Shown: positions 1-8,434 of the stretch, piece after piece
Position numbering within the stretch: the first letter of the stretch is position 1
Layout of the letters: each line of letters opens with the position of its first letter
Source: Armatimonadota bacterium
Lineage (GTDB): Bacteria; Armatimonadota; Armatimonadia; Armatimonadales; Armatimonadaceae
DNA: 64,000 nt
Assembly: GCA_026392155.1 (NCBI GenBank)
Contig: JAPLCP010000173.1
Coordinates: 1-64,000 of the forward strand
Direction of reading: 5' to 3'
Program-made: the position numbers and the translations under genes
Notes under the pieces: model-generated
Told to the model about the DNA's origin: nothing
Database searches by the model: none
Seen by the model: the letters and a program-made list of their open reading frames with translations, nothing else

Positions 1-288
1 CCGTTTGCAAGGCTCGCCAATATCATCGCCACCGACGAAGACGAGCGCCTGCCGGAAGTGCGCCTGCGTGCCCTCGCCAATCGCTTAGAGGACTGCGACG
101 GCCTCAAAGTCCTCGGCCCTGCGCCGTGCCCGCTCTCACGCCTTAAGGGAAAGTACCGCTGGCATCTCTTGCTCAAGTGCACCGACGGTGAGGCACTGCG
201 CACCTATCTGCGCCGTGGCCTGCTCTCCCTCACCAGCTCCGACCGATCCGGGATGACGATAGATCTCGACCCGATGAGCCTGTTATGA
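1..288 (+). CDS. priA: Primosomal protein N' (PriA helicase), C-terminal end, partial
   Basis: The reading frame is open from the first base of the window and ends at TGA. The visible 95 residues begin PFARLANIIATDEDE and end with LDPMSLL. The central stretch LKVLGPAPCPLSRLKGKYRW is the conserved C-terminal domain of PriA, which helps restart stalled replication forks by 3'-5' helicase action and loading of the replisome. The N-terminal DNA-binding domain, helicase motifs and zinc sites lie upstream of the window. The gene converges on the SNF2 gene, and their stop codons overlap by six bases. The family call rests only on this short conserved tail. Confidence 0.85.
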   Translation, partial: PFARLANIIATDEDERLPEVRLRALANRLEDCDGLKVLGPAPCPLSRLKGKYRWHLLLKCTDGEALRTYLRRGLLSLTSSDRSGMTIDLDPMSLL

Positions 289-3200
289 AAACAGCGCCGA
301 GATGTCGTCGCGGGTGAGGGACTTGAAGAGGCTCTGCTCGGTCTGGATGATCGAGTCCACGAGAGCCTTTTTCTTCTCCTGTAGCAAGACGATCTTCTCT
401 TCCACCGTGTCGCGGGCGAGGAACTTGTAGACAAAGACGGGCTTGGTCTGGCCGATTCGGTGCGTGCGATCCGATGCCTGCTGCTCGACGGCGGGGTTCC
501 ACCACGGGTCAATGTGGATCACGTAGTCCGCCGCCGTTAAGTTCAAACCGACGCCGCCTGCCTTGAGAGAGATCAGGAAAAACGGAATGTTTTCGTCGGC
601 CTGGAACTGATCCACACGGCCCTGACGGTCTTTGGTACGGCCATCTAAATAGAGATAGGGGACGGATTTTGCGTCTAGCTCGTTTTTGAGCAGCCCCAGC
701 ATCTGGGTGAACTGCGAGAAGATCAGCGCCTTGTGGCCCTCCGCACGGAGTGTCTCCATCGTCTCTAAGATCGCCTCCAGCTTCGCCGAGCCGACCTTGG
801 TCGTGGGCTCCATCAGGCGCGGGTCGCAGCAGATCTGGCGCAGGCGCAGGAGCCCTTCGAGCACGCGGAGCTGGGCATTGGAGCTGCCCTCACTATCGAG
901 GATGCCTAAGATCTGGGCACGGTACTTATCGCGGGTTTGCTCGTAGAGCTTGCGCTGGGGGGCTTCTAGCTCGACGGTGATAATGCGCTCAGTGCGGGGC
1001 GGCAGGTCCGTGGCGACTTGGGCCTTGGTGCGACGCAGGAGAAAGGGACGCGTGAGAGCCCGGAGCGCTGAGGCCGCGTTTTCATCCTTGCCGCGCTCAA
1101 TCGGGGCGAGAAAGTTCTCCTTAAAGACCTCGATGCCGCCGAGCAGGCCAGGATTCAGAAACGCAAACTGGCTCCAGAGCTCGGCAGTGCCATTCTCGAT
1201 AGGCGTGCCTGTCAGGGTCAGGCGGTGCTCGGCCTTGAGCAAGCGCGAGGCGCGGCTGGTCTGGGCAAGCGGGTTTTTAATGGCCTGGGCTTCGTCTAGG
1301 ATCGCGTAGAAGAAGGGGTACTTGCTGAGCTTCTCGATATCGCGTAGCAGAATCCCGTAGGTGGTAATAATGAGGTCGTTGCCATCAAAGGCTTTGGTAT
1401 CTTCCACGCGGCTGCTGTCGTCGTAGCGGTGTAGCTTCAGGCCCGGTGCGAACTTTTCTGCCTCCCGCTCCCAGTTGAAGACCAGCGAGCGCGGCACCAC
1501 CAGCAGGCTGGCTTTCTTGCTCTGGCCCTGCACGGAGAGAAGCAGGGCTAGGGCAGCAAGAGTCTTTCCTGTTCCCATGTCATCAGCGAGGCAGCCACCA
1601 AAGCCACTGTTTTTGAGAAAGTGCAGCCAGTCGTAGCCCGCTTTTTGGTAGGGGCGCAGAACACCATCGAGAGAAGCGGGCAGAGGAGTCTCGTCCACTT
1701 TCTCAAACTGCCGCAGCTTGCGTTTCTTGCGCTCAAACTCTTCGTCGGCCTGCGCGTCGCCGTCGCTGTCGGTGATGGCTTGCTCGAAGAGTAGTGCATG
1801 GAGGGGCGAGAGGCGCAGGGCATCGGTGTCTTTGGGCTCACCTGCCAGCGCAAAGACATGCCGGAACCGCTCGATCCAGTCATCGGGGATCATCCCTACC
1901 GAGCCGTCGGCTAGCTTGACGTAGCGCTCTTTTTTCTTAATCGCCCGGCGCAGCTCTTTAAGGCTGGCATGCGTGTCCCCAAACTCAACGAGGCCCTCGA
2001 CATCGAACCAGTCAATTCCGCTGGTGACATTAAACGAGAGAGTCGGCTTGCTCCGGTTAACTTTAATGCTACTGAGCGCCTCCTCGCCAAAGATCGCGAA
2101 GCTCTCCTCGACGAGGCGTGGCAGGTGATGCAGCAAAAAGTCTACGGGAGTCAGACGAGCACGGAGCGTAAACTCACCCGCCTCGTTGCCACGCTTGAGG
2201 CCGTGCGTGAGTAGGGCATCGTAGGCCTTGATCTCCGCACTCGTATCCCGGTAGACCCGGTCTAAAAGTCCCGTTGTCTCGTTGTACTGGAGCATGGTTG
2301 GGGACGATTCTTTGCGCCAGGCCAGCTCTGTCTCGCCGTAGCCGAAGCGAAGCTGGGCGACTAGCTCTTTTTCCCGCTCGCTCAGATAGAGGCGGCACTG
2401 TGGGGCCACCCCCCGCACTTCGTCGCCAAAGAGCCCCTCGCCGGTGAGAGGCAGGCGCTCCGCGGCACGCGGGAGATACTCACTGCGGAAATAGGGAACC
2501 TCTTCCACAGGAACCACGACCGGCTCGCTCTCCAAGAGCGTCACCAGTGACTTGGGAACGGAGCCAAAGCCCACCAGCTGGCTGTCCAGCTTGAGCCAGA
2601 GCGGATCTTTTAGCACCATCTCCGGGCGCTTGACAGTCACGGGCTCACCCTCGATCAGCAGGCGCGGCCCGAGGATCATGCTCCCATCGGGGTTGTTGCT
2701 CAGGTGCAGCGCCACGCTGCCTGCCCCGGGCTTGACCTTGACATGGTGCTGGAAGGGAAGTGCATCGGTGCCGGTGAAGACAAGCGCCTCTCCCAAGAGG
2801 GCCAGGAGGGAGTGCAATTGCGACGACTCCGCGCTGTAGTAGTTGTAGTACGAGGCCTGCGTGGTGGCGAGGCGAACGGCGAGCTTGAGCTCCTGTGAGG
2901 CATTTTCGAGCTGCTCACTATCCACATTACGCATGCGCCAGTTACGCCCGCCTTCGTCTTTAAGCTGCTTGGCGAGCGCGGCATGATCTGCGTGGTCGAG
3001 GATACCCCCGAGTGCACTCTGTGGGATCGCGTAGGGGATAAGCTGCCAGTTTCGGTAGGAGGGCTGGAGCGAGAACGCGAGCAGGCGCGGGGGGCGCTTG
3101 GCCTTGGTGGCAGTGGCATCGCTTCCCAAGACGCTCTGGAGGCGTGTCTCCCAGGTCTGTGGGGGATTAGACGTTAAGTACTGCTCCAGTCCCATCGCCG

Positions 3201-3474
3201 CCGTGGCAATGTGCAGACAGGGGCGCTCTCCGGTAAACAGAGGGCAGGTACAGTCGCAGGCGATACTCCCCTCTTCAAGAATCTCTAGCCGCACCCGCGC
3301 TTTATCGTGTGGCCCTGCCTCCACGAGCATCGTTGCTTCTGTGGGAGAGCTCTCCTCAACCTGACACCGGCCGCGCCATAGTAAGTTGCGGGCCTTGTCT
3401 AGGATCGTCCGGTCGGTAGCTTCTGCAATTTTAGCGCGACGAAGAAGAGTCGCTGTCAGGAGAGGGCGGCGCAT
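283..3474 (-). CDS. SWIM zinc finger and SNF2-family DEAD/DEAH ATPase
   Basis: This 1063-residue protein is of the bacterial RapA/HepA-like SNF2 type, a dsDNA-translocating ATPase thought to remodel protein-DNA or RNA polymerase complexes. A SWIM zinc finger is seen near residues 73-88 (CDC, then CLH). A long middle region of unknown fold follows. The SNF2 core comes last: Walker A ADDMGTGKT, DEAQ box (ILDEAQAIKNP), TGTPIENG, and a helicase C domain ending in HRIGQTKPVFVYKFL. The substrate cannot be told from sequence. A TATAAT hexamer lies nine bases before the ATG with no Shine-Dalgarno sequence, which suggests a leaderless mRNA. Confidence 0.9.
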   Translation of the reverse strand: MRRPLLTATLLRRAKIAEATDRTILDKARNLLWRGRCQVEESSPTEATMLVEAGPHDKARVRLEILEEGSIACDCTCPLFTGERPCLHIATAAMGLEQYLTSNPPQTWETRLQSVLGSDATATKAKRPPRLLAFSLQPSYRNWQLIPYAIPQSALGGILDHADHAALAKQLKDEGGRNWRMRNVDSEQLENASQELKLAVRLATTQASYYNYYSAESSQLHSLLALLGEALVFTGTDALPFQHHVKVKPGAGSVALHLSNNPDGSMILGPRLLIEGEPVTVKRPEMVLKDPLWLKLDSQLVGFGSVPKSLVTLLESEPVVVPVEEVPYFRSEYLPRAAERLPLTGEGLFGDEVRGVAPQCRLYLSEREKELVAQLRFGYGETELAWRKESSPTMLQYNETTGLLDRVYRDTSAEIKAYDALLTHGLKRGNEAGEFTLRARLTPVDFLLHHLPRLVEESFAIFGEEALSSIKVNRSKPTLSFNVTSGIDWFDVEGLVEFGDTHASLKELRRAIKKKERYVKLADGSVGMIPDDWIERFRHVFALAGEPKDTDALRLSPLHALLFEQAITDSDGDAQADEEFERKKRKLRQFEKVDETPLPASLDGVLRPYQKAGYDWLHFLKNSGFGGCLADDMGTGKTLAALALLLSVQGQSKKASLLVVPRSLVFNWEREAEKFAPGLKLHRYDDSSRVEDTKAFDGNDLIITTYGILLRDIEKLSKYPFFYAILDEAQAIKNPLAQTSRASRLLKAEHRLTLTGTPIENGTAELWSQFAFLNPGLLGGIEVFKENFLAPIERGKDENAASALRALTRPFLLRRTKAQVATDLPPRTERIITVELEAPQRKLYEQTRDKYRAQILGILDSEGSSNAQLRVLEGLLRLRQICCDPRLMEPTTKVGSAKLEAILETMETLRAEGHKALIFSQFTQMLGLLKNELDAKSVPYLYLDGRTKDRQGRVDQFQADENIPFFLISLKAGGVGLNLTAADYVIHIDPWWNPAVEQQASDRTHRIGQTKPVFVYKFLARDTVEEKIVLLQEKKKALVDSIIQTEQSLFKSLTRDDISALFS

Positions 3475-3498
3475 GAAACCTGCATTATATCGCGTCTC

Positions 3499-4203
3499 CT
3501 AAAAGTACGTTCGGGCCATCTGTTGCCACCAAGGCCAGTCATGACCCGTGCTATCGCCCCAGACATCGAGCTTGTGAGGAATGGAGCGAGCACTAAGTAC
3601 CCCACTAAGGCGTATATTGTCGTTGCGGCAGATATCGTTCTCTCCCGTTGCCAGAATCAAGGTTAGCTGCTGGTAGCGCTCCCAGTACCAGCCATCATCA
3701 TCCTGGGGGAGATACATCAAGGGCTGGTGGAAGTAAAAATCCTCGCCACGGTAGTCGCCCACAAAGCTCGTCATGTCGTAGGCACCGCCCATGCTCACGC
3801 AGTGGCTCACGACATCGGGGTGGCGAAGGGCAAAGTTGACGGCATGGTAGCCCCCAAACGAGCAGCCCGTTACGGCAAGACGTCCGTTGCCGCCTGTCAT
3901 CAGGGGGAGCACCTCATGGAGCAGATACGCCTCGTACTCATTATGGCGCCGAATCTTATCCCAGGGCGCGACCTTCTTGTTGTACCAGCTCTCGGCATCG
4001 ACACTATCCACACAGTAGAGGTGCAAGTAGCCCGCCTCAATCTTGGCAGAGAGCGCGTTAACCATGCCCCGGTCTTCGTACTCGTAGTACTTGCCCAGCG
4101 ATGTTGGAAAGACCAGCACGGGCATCCCGGCATGGCCAAACTCCAGAAGCTCCATCGTACGATTCAGGCGTGGGCTATGCCAGCGATGAAAAACTCGGTT
4201 CAT
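3499..4203 (-). CDS. Putative esterase of the alpha/beta hydrolase (esterase D-like) family
   Basis: A 234-residue protein with no signal peptide. The nucleophile elbow GCSFGG puts the catalytic serine near residue 115, and a late GHDW gives the probable catalytic histidine. Size and motifs fit the 'putative esterase' family (esterase D / antigen 85-like fold). The substrate is unknown. It lies downstream of the ATP-grasp gene on the same strand, with a gap of about 100 bases. That gap contains a 15-base hairpin (AGCCCG, TGC loop, CGGGCT), so co-transcription is uncertain. Confidence 0.8.
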   Translation of the reverse strand: MNRVFHRWHSPRLNRTMELLEFGHAGMPVLVFPTSLGKYYEYEDRGMVNALSAKIEAGYLHLYCVDSVDAESWYNKKVAPWDKIRRHNEYEAYLLHEVLPLMTGGNGRLAVTGCSFGGYHAVNFALRHPDVVSHCVSMGGAYDMTSFVGDYRGEDFYFHQPLMYLPQDDDGWYWERYQQLTLILATGENDICRNDNIRLSGVLSARSIPHKLDVWGDSTGHDWPWWQQMARTYF

Positions 4204-4299
4204 TTTTATCTCTCCGCCCCCTCGAAGGGAGCGTCTGGTGGCATCGTTCCTCTGCCGTAAAGCCCGTGCCGGGCTACCAATTCTATTCCCCGGGCGGTC

Positions 4300-5490
4300 T
4301 TAGTCGGTATGCTTCTCTTTAGGGGGCAGGCTATGGAAGAAATCCTGGTAGAAACGTTCTGTATAGGTGCTCAAAAGCTCGCCGACGCGCTCGTATTTTT
4401 CGGAGGCGACAACTACCCCCGCGTGGTTCTTCTTTTCGAGTTTCCACCAGACCTCAGGATCGTTGTAGCCAGATAGATCGGGGGATTCTTGACGGGCGAG
4501 AGAGACTAAGAGCCCGGCATAGCGCTTGTGCGACGGCTCCGGAGTGTAGCTCTCTCGCACCTCCAGCTTGGCCCACTCCGCCCACAGATTCAGACCAGAG
4601 GCCGCCTCGATCATGTCCGCGATATGGGCACCTCCAACACGGGCGCTGGTCTCGAGAAAATAAAACTGCCCATCTGCGGCACTCTGAATGTACTCGGTGT
4701 GCGAGACACCGCGCACGAGCCCGAGGGTTTTTAAGACCGTGGCATTGAGTTTTTTAAGCGCTTTCTCCTCCATGGAGCCATAGGTCACGTTCTGGGTGCA
4801 GAAGACGCGGCCTTCGTGACTGACTTCCAGCGGTGGGCGGGCGTAGCGGCTCACGAGTGCCCAGAGGACTTTGGAGCCGTCCACGATAGAGTCCACGTGC
4901 CAGATCGTGCCGGGCAGAAACTCTTCGAGCAAGTAGTAGGACTGTCGGTCGCCCAGCGCGTCTAAAAGGGGCCAGAGGTCAGCCTCGCTCTCGACTTTCT
5001 TGATCCCAATCGCCCCCGCCTGGGTGCGTGGCTTGAGGACATAAGGCGGCGGGACATCGGCCATAAACGCCCGGATCTCGTCGTAGTTGAGTACCCCGAC
5101 AAAGCGCGGGATGGCCAGGCCACCGTCACGGGCTTTGGAGCGCATGGCGAGTTTATCGCGGAAGTAGCGCGCCGTGGTGTCGCCCATGCCCCCGATGCGC
5201 AGATGCTCCCGCAGAAGCGCGGCTTTCTCGACATCAAAGTCATCGAGTGGCACGATCTTATCAATCTTGACCGTGCGTGCGAGATAACTCACGGCATGCA
5301 TCATGTCATTTAGATCCCACTCTTTGTCCACATCGGGCATGAAGTAGATATCGTCTAGGCACTCGCGTGGCCAGTCCGCATTTTCTAGGCTCTGGGAGGT
5401 GAGTAGAAGTGTCTTCCAGCCTTCTGCTTTACACTGGCGCAGAAACGCCTGGCCTTTTTCAAAGCTCGCAATGGCAAGAATCGTTTTCAT
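4300..5490 (-). CDS. ATP-grasp domain protein (carboxylate-amine ligase-like)
   Basis: The protein has the layout of ATP-grasp ligases. There is an N-terminal Rossmann-like part (MKTILAIASFEKG), an ATP-binding segment (PYVLKPRTQAGAIGIKKV, LLEEFLPG), and the metal/phosphate end FLETSARVGGAHI. Such enzymes join a carboxylate to an amine through an acylphosphate, but the substrates cannot be read here. The ORF track starts 21 codons earlier. I chose MKTILAIAS because the hydrophobic first strand begins there and a TAGAAT hexamer sits seven bases upstream, leaving no room for the longer form. Length from this start is 396 residues. Confidence 0.8.
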   Translation of the reverse strand: MKTILAIASFEKGQAFLRQCKAEGWKTLLLTSQSLENADWPRECLDDIYFMPDVDKEWDLNDMMHAVSYLARTVKIDKIVPLDDFDVEKAALLREHLRIGGMGDTTARYFRDKLAMRSKARDGGLAIPRFVGVLNYDEIRAFMADVPPPYVLKPRTQAGAIGIKKVESEADLWPLLDALGDRQSYYLLEEFLPGTIWHVDSIVDGSKVLWALVSRYARPPLEVSHEGRVFCTQNVTYGSMEEKALKKLNATVLKTLGLVRGVSHTEYIQSAADGQFYFLETSARVGGAHIADMIEAASGLNLWAEWAKLEVRESYTPEPSHKRYAGLLVSLARQESPDLSGYNDPEVWWKLEKKNHAGVVVASEKYERVGELLSTYTERFYQDFFHSLPPKEKHTD

Positions 5491-5535
5491 TTGGCGCATT
5501 CTACCTGATCCTGCCGCTCTAACCGGCGGGACAAA

Positions 5536-5574
5536 AAAACAGCCCTCGCCCATTAAAGGAGCGAGAGCTGTTTT
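5536..5574 (-). terminator. Intrinsic terminator of the rpmG-rpmB operon
   Basis: The hairpin has arms AAAACAGC and GCTGTTTT, extended by CTCGC/GCGAG around a single mismatch. On the minus strand it is followed by a run of seven T, directly after the rpmB stop. It lies just upstream of the ATP-grasp gene and so should insulate that gene from ribosomal-protein transcription. Confidence 0.8.
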
Positions 5575-5592
5575 ATAAAAAGCGCTGGTTGC

Positions 5593-5841
5593 TTACACAC
5601 CCTTGGGTAGGGGAGCCTGGCCTGCCAGGATCGCCTTGAACTTACGGCTGGTGAGCATGCGAGCTGCCACTTTGATCTTCTTGGTGCCGCCGCCCTCAGC
5701 AGGAACGGAGACAGTCTGAAGATTCACCTGGAAGGTGCGGCAGGTCTTGGGGGCGCGGTGGGCCCACTGACCTGAGTGGACGTGTCGGGTGTTGCGACCC
5801 GCTTGGGCCTTACGGCCACTGATGGCGCAGACTTTAGACAT
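5593..5841 (-). CDS. rpmB: 50S ribosomal protein L28
   Basis: An 82-residue basic protein starting [17 protein letters not shown], with the L28 core (HRAPKTCRTFQVNLQTV) and a Lys/Arg-rich tail. L28 is a late-assembling large-subunit protein. Only one cysteine pair-like position is left (the N-terminal C and TCRTF), so a complete zinc-binding L28 is not evident. It is the second gene of an rpmG-rpmB pair. Its ATG overlaps the rpmG stop by one base (TAATG), which implies translational coupling. Confidence 0.92.
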   Translation of the reverse strand: MSKVCAISGRKAQAGRNTRHVHSGQWAHRAPKTCRTFQVNLQTVSVPAEGGGTKKIKVAARMLTSRKFKAILAGQAPLPKGV

Positions 5842-6008
5842 TACTTTGTCTCCTTGAAGGTCGTGTGCTTGCGCAGGACGGGATCGTACTTTTTCAGCTC
5901 GATCCGGTTGGGGTCGTTACGCTTGTTTTTAACGGTGACGTAGGTTGCACCGCTCTCCGTGGAACGGAGGGTGACGATGATGCGGTTTTCTGAACTTTTT
6001 TTTGCCAT
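5841..6008 (-). CDS. rpmG: 50S ribosomal protein L33 (cysteine-free form)
   Basis: A 55-residue ORF too short for the track. It begins [20 protein letters not shown] and ends [16 protein letters not shown], a clear L33. The paired CxxC zinc ligands of the zinc-binding paralogue are absent, so this is the zinc-independent version. A good promoter lies 37 bases upstream. The stop codon overlaps the rpmB start by one base. Confidence 0.95.
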   Translation of the reverse strand: MAKKSSENRIIVTLRSTESGATYVTVKNKRNDPNRIELKKYDPVLRKHTTFKETK

Positions 6009-6044
6009 GGGAATACGTTTGCGCTCCTAGGATGCCAAGGGAGA

Positions 6045-6073
6045 AGTATACCGGGTGAAATCAATCTTCGCAA
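6045..6073 (-). promoter_or_regulatory. Sigma-70 type promoter of rpmG-rpmB
   Basis: On the minus strand TTGCGA and TATACT are separated by exactly 17 bases. The promoter lies back to back with the -10-like TACACT (6081-6086) of the divergent nitronate monooxygenase gene, so the two transcription units start within about 50 bases of each other. Confidence 0.75.
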
Positions 6074-6092
6074 GAGTAGGTACACTTTTCGT

Positions 6093-7058
6093 GTGAAAAA
6101 TCGTTTTTGTGAGCACTTTGGTCTGACCTCTCCTGTGGTTCAGGCTCCTATTGGCAGTGCCTCTTGCCCTGAGCTGGTGGCCGCCGTGAGTAATGCGGGA
6201 GGTCTCGGAGTGCTCTCGGGAACCTGGCGCACGCCCTCGGAGCTGCGCTCCCTGATCCGAAAGACACAGGCGCTGACCACGCGGCCCTTTGGAGTGAACT
6301 TGGTACTGGCGTGGGACATGACTGAGCGCGTGGCGATTTGCTTAGAGGAGAATGCCAAGCTACTCTCGTTTTTCTGGGGCGATCCCGGGCCGCACATCCC
6401 GGTGGTTCACTCTGTTGGTGGGAAGGTTTTTCACACCGTGGGTAGCGCGGATGAGGCCCGAAAAGCTGCCGATGTTGGCGTGGATGTGATCGTCGCGCAG
6501 GGCTGGGAGGCGGGTGGGCATGTCTGGGGGAAAGTCACGACACTCGCTCTAGTCCCACGGGTCGTGGATGCCATCCCTGAGCTTCCCGTGCTTGCCGCGG
6601 GAGGAATCGCCGACGGACGAGGGATCGCCGCCGCGCTGGCCCTCGGAGCCGAGGCGGCGTGGATGGGGACACGGTTTCTGCTAACACGCGAGGCAAGGGT
6701 GCACGCCCGCTACCAGCAGTGCCTCCAAGAAGCCACGGAGGCTGACACGCTCTATACCGAAAGATTCTCGGGCGGCTGGCCGGATGCGCCGCACCGTGTC
6801 CTAGAGCGCCTTCGGGACTGGGAGCAGGCCGAGGAGATTATCGCACACTACAGCGATGGCGAGGCGATTGGTCGGCTCTCGTCGAACCTGCCTGCCCCAG
6901 GCGTTACCGGCAATATCGAGGCGATGTGCCTCTACGCGGGCCAGAGCGTGGGGCTAAGCCGAGAAATTCTGCCCGCCGCCCAGCTTGTTGCACAGCTCAG
7001 CGAAGAAACCCACACGGCGGTCTGCAACCTTTGGAGACGTCAGGGTACAATATCGTAG
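6093..7058 (+). CDS. Nitronate monooxygenase-like FMN enzyme (2-nitropropane dioxygenase family)
   Basis: A 321-residue TIM-barrel flavoprotein of the NMO family, which oxidises alkyl nitronates or serves as an enoyl-reductase-like FMN protein. The N terminus (TSPVVQAPIGSASCPELVAA) and AGGLGVLSG match. The catalytic-histidine segment AQGWEAGGHVWG and the FMN phosphate loop LAAGGIADGRGIAAALALGA also match, followed by WMGTRFLLT. The start is GTG. A TACACT element ends six bases before it and there is no Shine-Dalgarno sequence, so the mRNA is probably leaderless. The physiological substrate is unknown. Confidence 0.85.
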   Translation: MKNRFCEHFGLTSPVVQAPIGSASCPELVAAVSNAGGLGVLSGTWRTPSELRSLIRKTQALTTRPFGVNLVLAWDMTERVAICLEENAKLLSFFWGDPGPHIPVVHSVGGKVFHTVGSADEARKAADVGVDVIVAQGWEAGGHVWGKVTTLALVPRVVDAIPELPVLAAGGIADGRGIAAALALGAEAAWMGTRFLLTREARVHARYQQCLQEATEADTLYTERFSGGWPDAPHRVLERLRDWEQAEEIIAHYSDGEAIGRLSSNLPAPGVTGNIEAMCLYAGQSVGLSREILPAAQLVAQLSEETHTAVCNLWRRQGTIS

Positions 7059-7070
7059 GAGTTTTTCAGA

Positions 7071-7532
7071 ATGGCTCGACTATCACCGTGGGTTTTTGCG
7101 GGTATTGGCTGTCTAGGTGTGGTGGCTTTAGGCGTGGTGTCTATCGGTGGCATTGGGCTCATGGTTGCCAAAAACATGAAAGAGGAAATAGCCAAGCCGA
7201 TTGATAAAGCTGCCGTCTTGCACGACCTCAATGTGCCAATTCATCCCAAGGCAACCCTGGATGAGATCACGACTCGCTCTCTGCGTGCGGGAATGGTCTC
7301 TATGGCCCGGATGACAAACCTTAAGATGGCAGCGGCGGCCTTTCAGCTTGGTGCACCTGCGGATGAGGTGCTCTCTTGGTATGAGAAAGAGCTGGAAAAG
7401 CGGGGCTACCAGAAAAAATCTGCGGATAAAGAGCAGTCGCTGCGCTATGAGCAGAAAGACAGCACGATTTTAATCAGCGTCACAAAGTCAGGCTCGCTGA
7501 CTATCACGCGCATGAGAACGCCGGGTAAGTAG
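7071..7532 (+). CDS. Small membrane-anchored protein, first of two tandem paralogues
   Basis: A 153-residue protein of unrecognised family. It has one N-terminal membrane segment (residues about 6-33, glycine-rich) and then a soluble domain ending in alternating charged strands. It aligns along its length with the next gene. Shared blocks are SPWxxxGIGCL, a MKEEIxKPxxK linker, PIxxKAxxDE, RAGM and a VLSWYEKELEKRGY region matching VYAWYDEKMATLGF. The soluble half is probably extracytoplasmic. A TAGGAG Shine-Dalgarno precedes the ATG and TACAAT lies further upstream. No function is proposed. Confidence 0.7.
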   Translation: MARLSPWVFAGIGCLGVVALGVVSIGGIGLMVAKNMKEEIAKPIDKAAVLHDLNVPIHPKATLDEITTRSLRAGMVSMARMTNLKMAAAAFQLGAPADEVLSWYEKELEKRGYQKKSADKEQSLRYEQKDSTILISVTKSGSLTITRMRTPGK

Positions 7533-7566
7533 TGTATCGTTTATTTTGTTTTAAGGAGTCGTCATT

Positions 7567-8109
7567 ATGAGTTTTGATCTAGGAAAAGACACATCGTTTA
7601 ACCCACCGCCGCCGCCCAAGCGCCGGATGTCCCCGTGGGCGATTACGGGCATTGGCTGTCTCGTGCTGCTGGTTGGGGGAGCCGTCGGGATTGGGGTGCT
7701 GGTCTCGAAGGCTACCAATGCGATGAAAGAGGAGATGAAAAAGCCCGTCAATAAAGAGCAAGCGTTGGCAGATCTTGAGGATACTCCGATCTACTCAAAG
7801 GCGCAGTTTGATGAGATGGGAACCCGGATGGGACGCGCAGGAATGAGCCTTGGGCGACAGTTTATCCCGGCGGAGAAAACGGCGATTGTCGGCTTCCGTA
7901 CCGAAGATTCTGCGAGCACGGTCTATGCCTGGTACGACGAGAAAATGGCGACCCTAGGCTTTCGTCCCGAAGAGGGTGGGCGCGGTGCACAGCGTGGAGG
8001 CCATGCGTTTCGGAAGGGCAACGACATGGTGATGGTGCAGATGAACAAGGCTAAGGGCGAGTGGAATAGCCTGATCCTGATGCGCTTCTACAACGTCAAG
8101 AAGAAGTAG
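7567..8109 (+). CDS. Small membrane-anchored protein, second tandem paralogue
   Basis: A 180-residue paralogue of the preceding gene. It has a Pro-rich cytoplasmic N terminus (FNPPPPPKRR), one membrane segment (about residues 25-45) and the same soluble domain with WYDEKMATLGF. The C-terminal extension is rich in Arg/Gly (GGRGAQRGGHAFRKGN) and differs from its neighbour. AAGGAG lies a few bases before the ATG. The 34-base gap suggests an operon with the first copy. Function unknown. Confidence 0.7.
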   Translation: MSFDLGKDTSFNPPPPPKRRMSPWAITGIGCLVLLVGGAVGIGVLVSKATNAMKEEMKKPVNKEQALADLEDTPIYSKAQFDEMGTRMGRAGMSLGRQFIPAEKTAIVGFRTEDSASTVYAWYDEKMATLGFRPEEGGRGAQRGGHAFRKGNDMVMVQMNKAKGEWNSLILMRFYNVKKK

Positions 8110-8114
8110 GGCAC

Positions 8115-8414
8115 CTAGCGCCGAACCATCTCCTCTAGGGCCGTCACGTAGGCTTCAAAAGCGCGGCGGCCCGAGTCGGTGGGGAGATAGGTGGTGCGGG
8201 GCTTCTTGCCGTGGAACTCTTTGGTAACACGGACATAGCCGCTCTCTTCCAGCACCGTTAAGTGGGTAGAGAGGTTGCCATCCGAGACCCCCAGAGCGGC
8301 CTTGAGGAAGTTGAAGTCGCACTCTCCCGAGGCCATTAAACTCGACATGACGCCAAGGCGAACCTTCTGATGGATTACGTCATCTATTGCATCTAGTTTT
8401 CGAACTGCCGCCAT
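8115..8414 (-). CDS. Winged-helix transcriptional regulator (MarR/ArsR-like, HTH_27 type)
   Basis: A small DNA-binding protein of about 99 residues. The winged helix reads FLKAALGVSDGNLSTHLTVLEESGYV, and a basic wing follows (KEFHGKKPRTTYLPTDSGRRAF). This fits the stand-alone winged-helix family often encoded next to a membrane protein of unknown function. I chose the ATG at 8414 (MAAVRKLDAID) because it leaves a 20-base gap after the upstream gene. The track start at 8462 would overlap that gene by 28 bases. The regulated genes are probably its own operon, by analogy only. Confidence 0.75.
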   Translation of the reverse strand: MAAVRKLDAIDDVIHQKVRLGVMSSLMASGECDFNFLKAALGVSDGNLSTHLTVLEESGYVRVTKEFHGKKPRTTYLPTDSGRRAFEAYVTALEEMVRR

Positions 8415-8434
8415 TTTCTCTCTTATTTCCTCAC

